A DNA stretch of 64,000 bases from Endomychus coccineus (lineage: Eukaryota; Arthropoda; Insecta; Coleoptera; Endomychidae): contig OY294067.1 of assembly GCA_958510875.1 (NCBI GenBank), positions 61,516,039-61,580,038 of the forward strand. The letters run 5' to 3'. The notes under the pieces are model-generated. The model had not been told where the DNA came from and did not search any database. It was given only the letters and a program-made list of their open reading frames with translations. The translations under genes and the position numbers were made by a program. Below, one piece after another: positions 23,050-34,640 of the stretch (positions are counted from its first letter, which is position 1; the number at the start of each line of letters is the position of its first letter).

Positions 23050-24365
23050 TTTTCAGAAGGTAGACGAAGAAAGAAGAGAAAAAACTTGAATCTCCTCAAT
23101 CACAACACAGTTGATTCCAAACATTCAAATAAATCATATGAAAGTACATCCCATAATTTTAATAATATCTGTAAGTCATTAAAGGAAAAAAACTGTTATT
23201 ATTTGGAAGCAGATAAAGGAAATTCCATTTTAATTATGCCAAAAGAGGATTATAATAATTTCGTAAATATGTTGTTGAACGATGGTCCCTATGAACATAT
23301 TTCCAGAAACCCTTCATCTAAATGCGTTAAATTAGTAAATCAATCATAAAGACATGTGCCGCTGTAATCTCCGATAATTCAAAATACAAACTCACATTTC
23401 GAATCCTAATCTTCCTAATCTGCATTGGGGATCTAAAATTCATAAACCAGGTAATTTCATGAGACCGACAATCATCCATAAATTGGCCCACATACATATA
23501 AAATAGCATGCCGATGGACATTCTGAAGCAATGGCTTTCAAATATAATTATCCAAGAGAGAAACTGCACAGAATACGTGATCCTTACGTCTTTATTTAAG
23601 TAGCAAATTTTTTCACTGTTGAAAAAACTACTATAAATAAACAAGCGGATGTGCACTGATCGATCCATCCCTCTTTTTCTTGGTCAATAGAGAGCTTGAA
23701 ACCTCCTTAAACTCAAAATTAAATCAGTTCCTAAAAGTTTAACATAAATATGTCAATGATATTTTCGCGATCATAAGTCCCTAAAAATTTTGATTTTCAT
23801 GGCTTTTTGAACTCGCTTAATAGCCAATTTGATCATCAATCAAAATCAAATTACTGTACTAATAGAATCAGATGAACAGCTTCCTTTCGTTCGTAACTTG
23901 ATATGATCATTATCAAGAGGTATTCAGTTACACCCATAGAGTATAAGATAGCTTCATTTAATAGTCATGTTCATTGATTATTGAACGTTCTTTTGAGGTG
24001 ACGGAATTATAACCACGAAGTTGAGAAACTTCAGTAGAAGCGTTGGACAATGGTTGCGACTAATCTTTGATCAATAAATTAATCTCTAAACAAATTAAGG
24101 AGAATGGAATGCAACCAATTGATCAAATTGGAGCCACTGCCTTCAAATATAATAAATTCGGAATTTCACTTATCAACCAAGTAATTAATCAATCCATGAT
24201 TTGTTTTCTAAATTTTCAAACCAACACTTACGTAGATGTTTCAACAAGCTGAAAAACCGTTTAGGCAATACCTTTGATGGAGTTTCCGACTTCGACAAAT
24301 CCGGGATTTACAAAATGCTGTGTGGGTCAAACTTCTTACTAGTTATGAAGAAGATATGCCCATGT
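23050..24365 (+). pseudogene. Penelope-like element, nearly full-length but decayed
   Basis: From 23086 an 87-codon frame contains NCYYLEADKGNSILIMPK and EDYNNF, the N-terminal RT block of PLEs. Past a stop, fragments in shifting frames give CAAVISDN, KIHKPGN (about 23437-23457) and MRPTI, then HKYVNDIFAI at about 23743-23772, where the catalytic YVDD reads YVND (23749-23760). Next are QITVLIESDEQLPFVR, KIASFNSHVH (about 23950-23980), and NRLGNTFDGVSDFD followed by GIYKMLCG (about 24258-24325), the GIY half of GIY-YIG. The nuclease is cut off just after that. The closest relative in the window is the minus-strand PLE at 38810-40080. More than five frameshifts make it inactive. Confidence 0.8.
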
Positions 24366-24799
24366 AAATAAAAATAGTGGAGGTCCCCTCTTGTGACTAT
24401 CCTCAGTTCTTTGATATTTGACCTGCTATAATACATTCCTCTCTGTACCACGCGATCATTCTCAGTACATATAGATGTGATGAGATGGAATGCAGTCTTG
24501 ATCAGAATACAAAATCCCTTCTATCCTCTATAAAAATGACGGAAATAACAGAAGTAACATTTCATTGCTGCATTTGTCTTGATCCCACACAATATAGCCG
24601 ATGCTTTACAAGATAGATACGAATAAAGCCTTTATTATTGTAAAATACCAGACGAGTTTGCTTTCCAATTGAAATCACACTCAATAATTTAATACTTATA
24701 GAGATGTAATATAATCACTGAAGAATAAACAGTCTGAAGATCATTATGGATCATCAAATCAGCTTGTTGAAAAAAATAACATGATTATCTGTTACAAAT
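24366..24799. other. Unassigned AT-rich sequence
   Basis: Nothing recognised; it lies between a PLE relic and a non-LTR relic on the same strand. Confidence 0.4.
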
Positions 24800-25140
24800 C
24801 TTATAGCTCGAAAACCATACTCCTATTTAGAAAACGTGACCTTTGTGAAAGATAACTTCAGATCGATCTCTCTTATACCGACTTTCGTAAAAATTCTTGG
24901 GAAAGTTATATCAAATCACATTTTGGGGTATTCCGAAGTTAACAAACTGTGTTTAAAACAGCAGAAGAATCATAGAAAGTACCGAAGTACGATAGAGCCC
25001 ATCATTGAACTTGTAGAAAATATGACTCATTCATTCGAATCGAATGCGAACTTAGTGACACATATTGTAGATTTTTCAAAGTGTTTGCTTTCCATATCCT
25101 ATCGTAATGCAATTCGTATTATTGGTAATAGAATATAGAG
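24800..25140 (+). pseudogene. Non-LTR retrotransposon RT fragment (fingers region)
   Basis: The 100-codon frame at 24836-25138 contains NFRSISLIPTFVKILGKVI, then HRKYRSTIEPIIELVE and NLVTHIVDFSKCL. These match in order the NYRPISLLP..SKILEK, GFRK..ST and DLSKAFD motifs of CR1/Jockey-like reverse transcriptases. The frame stops before the catalytic YADD, and no further RT motif is seen downstream, so it is a truncated remnant. Confidence 0.75.
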
Positions 25141-25689
25141 AATATTTTGAAGAATTATTCAAAGAACTGATTCTGATACTAGCATCTCTTTTATCTCAGA
25201 TGCTTTAATATTTGAATATTAAAATCATAAGATGCGTAGATAAATGATGATATTCATTCCCACCAAGGATTAACAAACATTATGTTAATTTTTCAAAATA
25301 TAAGTCACAAAATGCACCAAGTTGTGGTTTCATCTCATGTTAGCATCAGTGATTCTCATCATCGCATCTTATCTTATGTAGAAGAAAAATTGAAGAGCCA
25401 CAATATTCCATAATTGAAGATGGTGGACATAGTTGAGAATATAACTGTTCATGCCTAGGTGTTAGCCTAATTTAAGTGATGGAGAGGAAAGATAACCGTA
25501 GAGACTAGCATCCTCGCAATTCAAAAATTATCATGAGTCGAATCATTCTGAAGGAGATATAGCAAAATCAATTAATTGGTCTATCAATTAGAGAAAGGTT
25601 ATATCCGCAAAATCAAATGCAGAAGAGTTATAGTTCCTGGAATGTAATCTTTTGTTATGTAATGTCAAAGACATTCAAGAACACGCTTC
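25141..25689. other. Unassigned
   Basis: This may include decayed continuation of the upstream RT fragment, but no motif can be identified. Confidence 0.35.
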
Positions 25690-25900
25690 ATATTTATCCA
25701 TTACTATATATATTTTGTACATAACGATACAATGATCACAAAGGAGGTTCAAAAACATAGAATGGGTACGCAAAATATCGAAGCTCTTTTGTCTACATAA
25801 GTGAAACTAGTAACAGATAATCCCCGTTGCATCCGTCAATTTATTCTTGGAAGTTCCTGGATTCCTATTTTTCTAAGGAAATTCCCATATTCCTGAAATT
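25690..25900. repeat. Dispersed repeat of the 25.7-29.4 kb cluster, copy 1
   Basis: It shows the shared order TTTTGTACATAACG, ATGATCACAAAGGAGG, AACATAGAATGGGTACGC, AAAATATCG, GATAATCCCCGTTGCATC and GGAAGTTCCTGGATTC. Copies 2 to 4 are at about 28040-28260, 28815-28990 and 29110-29320. No protein coding is evident. Confidence 0.6.
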
Positions 25901-26039
25901 GATTTTTTGACAGCATTCTGATAAGGAGTGATGAATCACAGAAATGAGATTATATTCTGGTTTACTAGGCACATTTTGGTCTGTAATTTATTGGTATTTA
26001 CTGATTTGGAATAATTCAATTCTCTCGAGGAAATTCTTA

Positions 26040-26262
26040 TATTTGAACAAACAATAAAGAGTTCACAACTGTGGATAAACTGTAACACCAATGATTACGG
26101 AATAATCACCCTTATCCACTAGAATACTATCAAAGTACTAAGGATCTTTTAGCTACCAAGTAGCCATCGTCAGAGTTGAACCTGATGTCTACTTGGTAGT
26201 TGAGAACCTGAATACTTCAATAGTATCTTTAGCGGATCAGGATGATTATTTTGTACTCATTA
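26040..26262. mobile_element. Palindromic PLE-type terminal unit pair
   Basis: 26100-26173 (minus) and 26182-26262 (plus) are inverted copies joined almost tip to tip. The minus core reads CTGACGA (26167-26173) before a GGCTAC-TTG-GTAGCT hairpin; the plus core reads CTGATGT (26182-26188) before CTACTTGGTAG and TTGAGAA. Both cores carry point mutations. The outer arms share the ATCACCCTTATCCACT / GGATCAGGATGATTAT block. No clear target duplication. Confidence 0.6.
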
Positions 26263-27179
26263 TTGAAACAAAATGAAGACATGGTTTATTTTCTCCTAGA
26301 CCAGAAGATATTCCGGAAATCGAATTAATACATAGAATAACGAATGAAATAAAAGTATTATCTAGAAATCTAAATTTAATTTGCTTTTAAAACTGAACTA
26401 TTGTGTTTCGGCACAAGGAATCAATGGCTACTATGACATTTATAATGTGTATGTTCATTCATTCAAAATAGGATATCACAGAGTAATAATTCAATCCAAT
26501 TAATGAATGAGTATTCTAATTATGTGGTGTTTGTTACTAACACATGCGAACATTTAAATAATAAGCCCTTCAATAGAAATAACAATGTAAAAATAACATT
26601 AATATTCATCAAATACAAACATCATAAACATGAAGTTGAGGATATACTCCATCGATCTTAAAGTTTCCATAAAATATGATAGAGTAATTTCCAAATCCAT
26701 AAATACAATCATGTTAAAATTGATGTAAAGTGGAAAATGACATAAGTAACGTTACTCTAGAAAATGGATATAAAGATGCAAAATCCACTCTCCTGCAGTG
26801 AGAAGAGTGATGTAAAATATGTCTCCCGCTGCCTTTCACTCCGACTACAAGACTCCCCTAAAAGGATTCATTTATTATTCATAACGGTTGTCTTATGGCT
26901 AATAAAAATATCAGAGTAATATCTAACTGCAATCAATTTCTTTTATGTGGGTGTCTATACAGTTTACAAAATACAATCAACATGTATATTCTATCATAAA
27001 CAGCGTAGAAGATACTTTCTTTGGCTGGACAATCTGGTCATAATATCAAAATTTCATAAAGCCTAAATTGAATATGAATATAATAATAATATAAATACCT
27101 ATCCACAGAAAATTTTAACTCACAAAGAATTCATCAATTTCTATTCTTTCATAGTGACTAAAACACGTTATATCATTTG
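26263..27179. other. Unassigned AT-rich sequence
   Basis: Nothing recognised. Confidence 0.5.
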
Positions 27180-27490
27180 GAGAACATCGTGTGAGCCATC
27201 GGTGGAATGTTAGGGGAGGAGCTAATTCTTCAGGGAGGTTTGGAGGTTATAGGCATAAGAGAAGACCTCAATAGGCAAAAAATACTACAACTTCGCCGTT
27301 CGATAGACAAATTAAGTCTGATAGTAAGAAGTACTGTAGTTCCCGTGCTTGACAATGTAGCTTGAGCTGGTCTAGTCTGCCTAATTGGAATCTCCCGTGG
27401 TGGTATAATAGACGAGAATTCTTATGAATGCCTAACACGAATATATCTTTAGAAAAGAAAGAGATCGCTCATCTTCCTACGATGTTCTAG
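27180..27490. repeat. Dispersed repeat related to 12840-12960
   Basis: AGCTGGTCTAGTCTGCCTAA, GGAATCTCCCGTGGTGG, ATAATAGACGAGAATTC and AAAGAGATCGCTCAT match the 12.9-kb copy in order. The part upstream of 27290 has no partner in the window. Confidence 0.55.
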
Positions 27491-27754
27491 AGAGGTCAAT
27501 GAATTCGTAAGTATGATATCACCAAGCAGGTGAGTAGCTCTCTTCTGTATATAATCTGAGAGCATCAGCGAATGTTTGGAATCTGAACTTTGAAACACAT
27601 TACGAACAAATATTCAGATGATTTAGAAGGGATACGTATAAATGGAAAATAATTTATCAAATACAGATCTACATACAATTGAGAGTAGCCCCTGGCTTAC
27701 AATATTGAACCCTAAAAGTATTCAAACAGAAACATTTCTTTTTCTATTTCAGTT

Positions 27755-27885
27755 TACTCTGATGTTGGATACTTGATAGGTGGAAGGTCCTTAGTACTTA
27801 AACAGTATATTTAGTGGATGAGGTTGATGGTTTCTGAATTATAGTGTTATAGTGTATACACAGTGTGGACTCTTTTATAGTTTCA
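27755..27885 (+). repeat. PLE-type terminal unit
   Basis: It contains CTGATGT (27759-27765), a hairpin-like stretch, GGAAGGTCCTTAGTACTT, AGTATATTTAGTGGATGA and GTGTATACACAGTGTGGAC, colinear with the units at 9.5, 15.2 and 40.2 kb. Both core boxes are mutated. Confidence 0.6.
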
Positions 27886-28039
27886 TTAGTAGAACAATTT
27901 TTCAAATACATTCCATTCAAATATTGTGAAGATCAATGAAGATATTTTCCTCCGAAAACGTGATTTCACAAAGAAATCAAACAAAGCTGAATATTGTGGT
28001 TCTTCTTGCATTTTAACATGTTCTGCAATATTCTATAGC

Positions 28040-28260
28040 TTAGCTCGAAGCATTCGAAAAATCTTACGAAAAAATTACTGTTATCAAGTTTCATATTATT
28101 ATTATTTTTGTTATAATGATCATTGAGGAGGTTTGAAAACATAGCACGGCAGACAAAAATATCATTTCCTTCTTATATCCTCTCTTGCCTACAAGGAAGA
28201 CATAATTCTTGTTCCTTGCTAATTTTCACAGAAAATCCATATATATTCTATAGATTCATT
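28040..28260. repeat. Dispersed repeat of the 25.7-29.4 kb cluster, copy 2
   Basis: Contains AGCATTCGAAAAATCTTACG, a TATTATTATTATT stretch, ATGATCATTGAGGAGGTTTG, AAAACATAGCACGGCAG and AAAATATCATTTC, in the same order as the other copies. Confidence 0.55.
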
Positions 28261-28814
28261 TTCCTATATAGTCATTGACCTTATACTCCCGAAATCTGGT
28301 TTCTGTAAGATTCCAAAAGCATACGGAAAGGACATACGAAAACATCTCTATTTCCAAATTTCATGAACTGCTTTCACATTTCGGTATTTCCAATTATAAT
28401 CTGTACAAATTCAAAAATCGCTACATGTATAAATGAGGGTGGATTTGGCAGGAAATATCAGACCATAATAACCAGACTTAGGTTAAACCATGGAATTTTC
28501 ACATTTGTCCAAAATTGGTATTAGAGAAAATACAGATTGATCTTGTGATAACACAACTATTGGAGATCTTAATCACATATTTTTGGCTGCTCTCTTTTCG
28601 AAAATGAAAGACGCACTTTTAATACAAATTACAAGAGCTAGGCATCATGTTTCCGACCAATATCGTACATCTTTTAAATTACAACAACATCAGAATATGT
28701 AACATAATTTGACAGTATATAACACAAAATAATATTCCAATTTAAAAATGTAACCAATATCTGATAATTTTTTTTGTGGCTGAAACAGAAAACCCTAAGG
28801 TCAACAACCCCCAG

Positions 28815-28990
28815 CAACAACAACAACAATTCGTACATAACGTTAAAATCACGGGTGATGAAGACGTAGAATAAGTAGCGAAAATGTCACAAATTGCAGA
28901 TAATTCCTGGCGCATCCGCCAATTTGCCGTACCACTAAATATCACGGGAAATTCCTGTATTTTTAGGATTAATTTTCTTATTTTCAAGAT
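28815..28990. repeat. Dispersed repeat of the 25.7-29.4 kb cluster, copy 3
   Basis: Contains CGTACATAACGTTAAAATCA, GACGTAGAATAAGTAG, ATTGCAGATAATTCCTGGCG, ATCCGCCAATTTG and GGAAATTCCTGTATTTT. The 81-codon minus-strand frame at 28742-28987 covers it but is shared with copy 4 only as repeat sequence. Confidence 0.6.
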
Positions 28991-29109
28991 TCATTTTCTT
29001 ATACAGACAGTGAGTCCACTCGAGTGAAACTCAGAAGCATTCGGAAAATGCATGCGAAAGTAATGTCTATTTTCAAGTTCTGGAACGGCCATCATATTTC
29101 TGCATTTTC

Positions 29110-29320
29110 AATTATTATATTGCGTACATGACGTTATAAAGATTACTGAGGGAACTTAGGAACGTAGAATGAGTAGGTAAAATATCATACCTTGTGTATC
29201 TTATTATTTTGTATTATAGAAGACCAATTGCAGATATTACCTGTCGCATCCGCCAATTTGTTGTTTGTAAATACATTTTAACGGAGAATTCCTGTGTTTT
29301 CAAGATTAATTTTTTATATA
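29110..29320. repeat. Dispersed repeat of the 25.7-29.4 kb cluster, copy 4
   Basis: Contains GCGTACATGACGTTATAAAG, GAACGTAGAATGAGTAGG, TTGCAGATATTACCTGTCGC, ATCCGCCAATTTG and GAGAATTCCTGTGTTTTC. It is the closest match to copy 3. Confidence 0.6.
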
Positions 29321-29794
29321 AAGACTTAGATAAATAAGTACCTCTGATCCAGAATAGACCATAAGCAACCAGATTCACATTGGACCAAAATATCTTAATA
29401 TAAACTGGTTTCTGGTTAAACCGTTTATTACCGAGGAATAATTTTGAAATTCTTGGGTACAAATATCATATAATGTATATACGATTAGATATGACCATGA
29501 AAATGCCACTACCAAGCTCGTCTGGAATTATTGCAATTAGATTGTATAATGCGACAACTGGAAATCACATGCGTTGGTACAAAGTGTGTGCCACGGACGC
29601 ATTATGGGTTAATGTAAATAATTTCTGATCCAGTGAGCACGAGTTTATTGTACTTCAACTTTTCAATTTGGATAGCATTCAGTCCTTAACTGATTATCAT
29701 TATTTTTTCTCATTCAAAAGGAAATATTAAACTTTTTCATTTATATTTATAAAACGCTCAATTCTAATTTTCTTAAATGAAGAATTTAAATAAA

Positions 29795-30023
29795 CATATT
29801 AATTATTGGATAGTAGACTTCCGCGGACAGCTAATCTTGAAAAATCTTGTCTTCCGGATGGATCCCGCGTCACAATAGCTCGACTTGATGAAACTTTCAG
29901 TTCAAGCCTCAAGCCTGCCCTGAAGATGCCACCTGTAATGGTTGGCGAAACGTCGGCATCAAGTCGAGCTATTATGACGCGGGATCCATCCGGAAGACAA
30001 GATTTTTCATATTAATTATTGGA
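29795..30023. mobile_element. Small palindromic element with exact 16-bp target-site duplication
   Basis: CATATTAATTATTGGA occurs at 29795-29810 and again at 30008-30023, enclosing a 197-bp unit. Inside, CTTGTCTTCCGGATGGATCC to CTCGACTTGATG (about 29845-29889) is inverted at 29969-30000. A hammerhead-like core lies in the right half: CTGAAGA (29920-29926), hairpin GCCACC...GGTTGGC and GAAAC (29947-29951). A 16-bp duplication fits target-primed reverse transcription rather than a cut-and-paste transposon. No protein. Compared with the sister copy at 30249, most of the left copy of the core is deleted. The 69-codon frame over it is a by-product. Confidence 0.8.
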
Positions 30024-30248
30024 AATATATTTAACTAATATTCTGGTATGTTCTATTGAATGTTTCTCAATTATGGTACTTAGCCTATTTGATAACATTC
30101 AATTATTGAGGTTCAATTGTTTCTCCGCTCTAAGATTCAGAATCTTTGGAAAAATGCCTTCCTGAAACTATTTGTTCGGGTAAGCCAAGTTGTACGTGTT
30201 TGATATATTCTCATATTCATTCGGGACCCCACCATGAGAAAGGAATAC

Positions 30249-30548
30249 GAAATGACTCCTCGAATAATAGACTTCCGCTGATAGCTAATCTTGAAAACTC
30301 TTGGCTTCCGGATGGATTCCGCGTCACAATAGCTCGACTTGATGCCGAAGTTTCGCCAATCATTACAGGTGACATCTCCAGGGCAGGCTTGAGGCTCGAA
30401 CCGAAACTTTCAGTTCAGTTTCAGTTCAAGCCTCAAGCCTGCCCTGAAGATGCCACCTGTAATGGTTGGCAGAACGTCGGCATCGAGTCGAGCTGTTGTG
30501 ACGCGGAATCCATTCTCGTAAGCCAAGATTATTCAAGAAATGACTCCT
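30249..30548. mobile_element. Small palindromic element, longer sister copy with exact 12-bp target-site duplication
   Basis: GAAATGACTCCT at 30249-30260 is repeated at 30537-30548 around a 276-bp unit. The two arms (about 30275-30400 and 30425-30530) are almost fully inverted, each carrying the hammerhead-like core: on the plus strand CTGAAGA, a GCCACC...GGTTGGC hairpin and AGAAC (box mutated from GAAAC); on the minus strand the box reads GAAAC before GGCATCAAG. The centre has a TTTCAGTTCAG duplication. The 148-codon frame at 30146-30592 runs across it and its flanks and has no other support. Confidence 0.8.
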
Positions 30549-31079
30549 GCTTCAACTCGACTTTACTCTCATTATTCTTATTAAGACAGTGATTCTATCG
30601 ATTTTATTTCATGTATTTTTTGAAAACATGTTACGGCCATATAGACCAGTTTAGAGTTATTATATAGACTTGATACATTCCAGAGAGAGATTTGAATACT
30701 TTTCCAGCTAACTAGGTGAAGCAACTTAGTCCAATGGACTTCTTAGTAATGTTTATCTGTACTAATTTGATTGTTTTATTTCGAGTAGATTATGAATGAG
30801 TATTTGATTTTAGTTTTGTTTTATTTTCATAAAAGTGACATACGGTGCTCTGAAAATATAGTTGTCCAATATTTCATTCAGTTTGTTTTGGCGAATATAA
30901 AATCAGAAGGATTTAAGTATTTTTTATGGAATACATTATTTTCAGAATTTCCTGCTGTGAAAAGTCATTTCATTTTCAGATGACACAGTAATAATCATCC
31001 ATAGCTGAGAATGCCGTAGCACAATCTCGATTCTATCAGTGCATAGTTTATTATTCTGTGGTGGGTTTCATCCAATATT
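30549..31079. other. Unassigned AT-rich sequence
   Basis: Nothing recognised; the 63-codon frame at 30792 has no supporting features. Confidence 0.4.
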
Positions 31080-31880
31080 AATTTGAGGTATGGTACAAAT
31101 ATAATAATAATAATAATTCTGTGGCTGCAGAATGGGACAGCAACTTACTCATCAAAATATTGTATTTTCATTGGTTTATGGGTGAACCAGATTGCAATTT
31201 TTGATATATCATTATCAATTTGTTGCTTGAATAGTTCCCAGATAATATCATTGTACAAATTGGCTGTATCATCAGCCTGTGGACTTAATTTTGAGTGATA
31301 AATTCATGTAAGTAGAGAATAAAAGAGGTCTCAGGACAGAACCTTGCGGTATTCAAGTAGTCAGCATGTACCTCAACCTTCACTAAGGCATTCAACAACT
31401 AGGTATGACTAACCGTTCCAAATGCCTGGGCTTGATCCAGGAATATGCATACTGTTGGTTTGGTTTGGTATACAGCGCTATATATTTCTCCGATTACTTC
31501 CGCAACCGCATCGGATGTTGAAAATTCATCTCAAAAATCAAATTTACAATCCGATATTATCTCATGTTCATTCATATATTCAGTTAGTTTTTTCTTCAAT
31601 GCTTTTTCGAATGTTTTTGTCATAGAAGCTATGGGAGAGATTGGTCTATATATAGTTGAACATTTCATTTCCTTTTCTCTTTTTTTTCGTATCATCTACA
31701 CCAAGCGATTTGTTTCTAATTATTCCTAATACTTCTCTCTCTGTTACAAGAGAAAGAAGAATTAAGTTGGTATTGGACACTGAGACATAGTAACTTTTCA
31801 GCAAAGCTGTCACCGAGTGTGGGAAAAAGGTATTGTAAATGTTTGCTATGGAGACATCGTCAGTTGCACATCACCTTTTT
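31080..31880 (-). pseudogene. Non-LTR retrotransposon RT relic (CR1/Jockey-like)
   Basis: Reading down the minus strand come SIANIYNTFFPHSVTALLKS (about 31800-31860), REVLGIIRNKSLGVDD (about 31690-31745), then YRPISPIASMTKTFEKALKK (about 31575-31640), SDCKFDF and FLDQAQAFGTVSH (about 31405-31450). LPQGSVLRPLLF follows (about 31320-31355), then ADDTANLYND (about 31240-31275, catalytic YADD altered to QADD), and WFTHKPMKIQYFDE ending at a stop near 31145. These are the RT motifs in their proper order, but split among frames by several indels. A TAATAATAATAATAAT run lies at the downstream end (31101-31120). The element lacks its endonuclease and thumb. Confidence 0.8.
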
Positions 31881-32699
31881 GAGTTAGTATTTCTTGAATT
31901 TGGTTATTCTTCATGTATCAATATGCTGTGATTCTTAGTATGCTGTACAATCAATGTTTGGATTCATTTTTAGGATCCCTAAAGTGTACATAATATTTTA
32001 AAAATTGTTCATTTTCAGTGTGACAAGTTTTCTTTTCAGTGGATTCATAATTCGAAGTGCGTATTGTCCGAATCATTCAATCACTTTATTAATTATTCCA
32101 TAGCATTATCAGATACTTGGCGCAATGTTTACCGTCAGAATAATGCCACACCCTGGGTGACGAGTAATTAGCAAAGGTGCTTGACGCTGCCAACATTATG
32201 AGGTGTGGTTGATTTGTTGTAGTTCCGTCACATGACTCGATATATTGCGTCCAAGATAAAAATACATCGTAAAGTTGGTGGCATAATTTGCTGATGAACA
32301 TTATCACCAGCCATCAGATAGGGTGTGACATCACGGACCTATAAATATTCTTAATTAAGACAGGTTGTGGAACCAGCCCGCGAAAATAGAGCGGTTACAT
32401 GCAGTACACATGACTACCTGTGACTTTCAACCTGTAACACTGTATTAAAGAATGTCCGTCATTTGAATACACGTTTGATATAATATCACCCTTATGATTT
32501 ATATAGCCAGCTTGAAAATTTGTTCGTGGTCTTAAGTGTACCATTAATATTGGTTTAGAAAAATTGCCATTCTGACCCCTTTACGTCCTTTGGCATCATT
32601 ATTCATGAAGTATTGAAATTTCTATGCAGGACGATGGTTCTCCTTACTGCTCATATTGTGTATTATTTTTTAGTTCTGAGCTAAGATTCGTCACATTCC
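31881..32699. other. Unassigned
   Basis: 32080-32340 is somewhat less AT-rich and carries a 72-codon minus-strand frame (32089-32307) without recognisable motifs. Nothing else is seen. Confidence 0.4.
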
Positions 32700-33730
32700 C
32701 AGATCGAAAATTCAACTATCTTATAAAATAATTCATAGATTTTAGTTCCTACCGCACCAGTAAAGGACTATTGTTTCCCTCTCTCAGTATTATTTTATAT
32801 TGGTATGCCGATGAGCTTTGTATCTCTCAAAAAGGCTCCAATGGTATGATTTATTGAATTATTTTCTGCCACAGATATGTAGATGATGTTAATCATGTTT
32901 TAAAGGCACAAATAGACGATTACATAACTTTCTCTCATTTCTACATTCAATCCACTCGAAAATTAAATATACATCAGAAGCTGAAATAAACTTTTCAGAT
33001 TTAATACTCACAAGAACCGATAACAACATTCATTTCAATATTTTTTGGAATAATTATGATCCCATCAGATCCACTCAGTTCTAGATAACATAAAATGACA
33101 TCACATTCAAATTTTCAACAGGACGTAAATGCAACTCAACAAATCACAGTTAATAATGGTTATTCATCCCAAATAATGAATAAATTAACATTTATTTCAG
33201 TATGTACTCAAAAATGAAAATTCTGGAAGAAAAAAAAATGTCTTAGTTTAACTTCTCTTGGAAAAATCACTGGAAAATATCCAAAACATTCTGATACACT
33301 GTGACTTTGTCTATATTGCATTCAATTCCAATCCCAAATTAGGGCATGTCTTCATTCAATAAAGAAGATAAAACAAAGGCAATTGATAAATCAGGAGCTT
33401 ATAAGCTATCTCGTCAGAAGTTTCCTTTTATATAGGCTAAATAGGAGTCTCATTTGCTGTTAGGCAAATAGAAGATACTTGACTTTCATAAACATATTCC
33501 ACATTTGCAGATCATTTTTTCGATAAAAATCATTTCTTCTCTGATATTAACAGCTTCAATATTCTACATGAAGACACCAAATTAAACTTGCTGGAACCTC
33601 TAGCGATTTACAAACAAAAACAAAACCCTACTTCTAATGATCAAACAGAACTAATTTATTCATCTTTATTTGAAGCTATATTGTATTCATTCGACGAATT
33701 ATCATCCTGATCAGCTCTGCCAGTATCAAT
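32700..33730 (+). pseudogene. Penelope-like element: RT from YVDD to GIY-YIG end
   Basis: HRYVDDV is encoded at about 32870-32890 (YVDD at 32876-32887, both aspartates kept). It is followed by FLNSIHSKIKFTSEAEI-type sequence in shifted frames (32925-32995), FSDLILTRTDNNIHFNIF (about 32994-33047), NNGYSSQIMNKL (about 33152-33188), IAFNSNPKLGHVFI (about 33320-33360), and SGAYKLS (about 33391-33411, GIY altered to GAY). The nuclease tail ADHFFDKNHFFSDINSF, then NILHEDTKLNLLEPLAIYK, lies at about 33506-33618. Frameshifts occur at about 32905, 33060 and 33240. It is the best preserved PLE nuclease tail in the window and a different lineage from those at 23 and 39 kb. Confidence 0.8.
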
Positions 33731-34569
33731 GAAATCATCATTATTAAAATGTAATCCTACAGTGATAATCCTCCGAGATCATGAATGACTAACGATAGTT
33801 ACGCTTTTAGTTCGAAAGCAAGGGATAGGGAAAGGGGACGGTTTTTGATTACAACGAGTTTTGAATTGGGCTCTCTGAAGGTTTTTGAAAACCATAAGCA
33901 CCTGTTCTTTGATTCCATGCATCGAATTTGATGTTTATGGATTGCAAACTTTTCCGTGAAAAATTCAACGTTTGTTCAGACTTAGTGTCACTATTTAACA
34001 GTCACAAGAAGTAAACTTGCGTTGAAATATACTTTTGATAGTGAAGTGTAGACACGTATCGAGGAACAATGAGCCGCGAACTAATTTAAAACTTCACGTA
34101 GGATTATTGATGATTCAAGCTATGTTCCAAATACTGGTGGAAATATGCTACGAATATTAGATTCTCACAATACAGGGGTAGTTTCGTCGATAACTGTTAA
34201 AAGAGATGAGTAGGAAAAGGAAAAGAAACTGAATTTTATTACACTTTAGTACGACAGCTAGAAGTAAAACTGCAGAATTGTTAGCACTAGAAACTGGTAT
34301 CGACCTAAGCTCCCCTAGGATTTGCACTCCAACACTTCCGATATCTCAGGAAATAAGATATCAGCTGGTGAAGTTTAGGAACATAATTGATAACATCCGT
34401 GCAAGTCTTTTCTGGATATGTATTCAGTCTTTGCATATGTCATTCAAGGATTGAATTCATGCAGCATTCAGGTGAGAGTATCATCAATATTATGACTCTG
34501 TTCAATAATTTGACTAGTTAAATTGGGAATGATATAATGATAATAGTCACTAATGCCTGTGGATGATTT
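33731..34569. other. Unassigned AT-rich sequence
   Basis: No gene or repeat pair recognised. Confidence 0.4.
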
Positions 34570-34640
34570 ATTCTGTATGTTCGGCTACCGCTGATTTTTC
34601 ACCATTATTTTTCATTATATGGGCAAAATGTTCCTTATTA
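34570..34640 (+). repeat. PLE-type non-coding block interrupted by the inverted-repeat element
   Basis: TATGTTCGGCTACCGCTGAT followed by TATATGGGCAAAATGTTCCT matches blocks at 15045-15110 and 47640-47705. The match stops exactly where the large inverted repeat begins at 34641, so that element inserted into this older repeat. Confidence 0.55.

Noticed and set aside
30146..30592. 148-codon frame, one of the longest in the window
   Set aside because: It runs across both target duplications and the palindromic element, so it is assembled from unrelated pieces.
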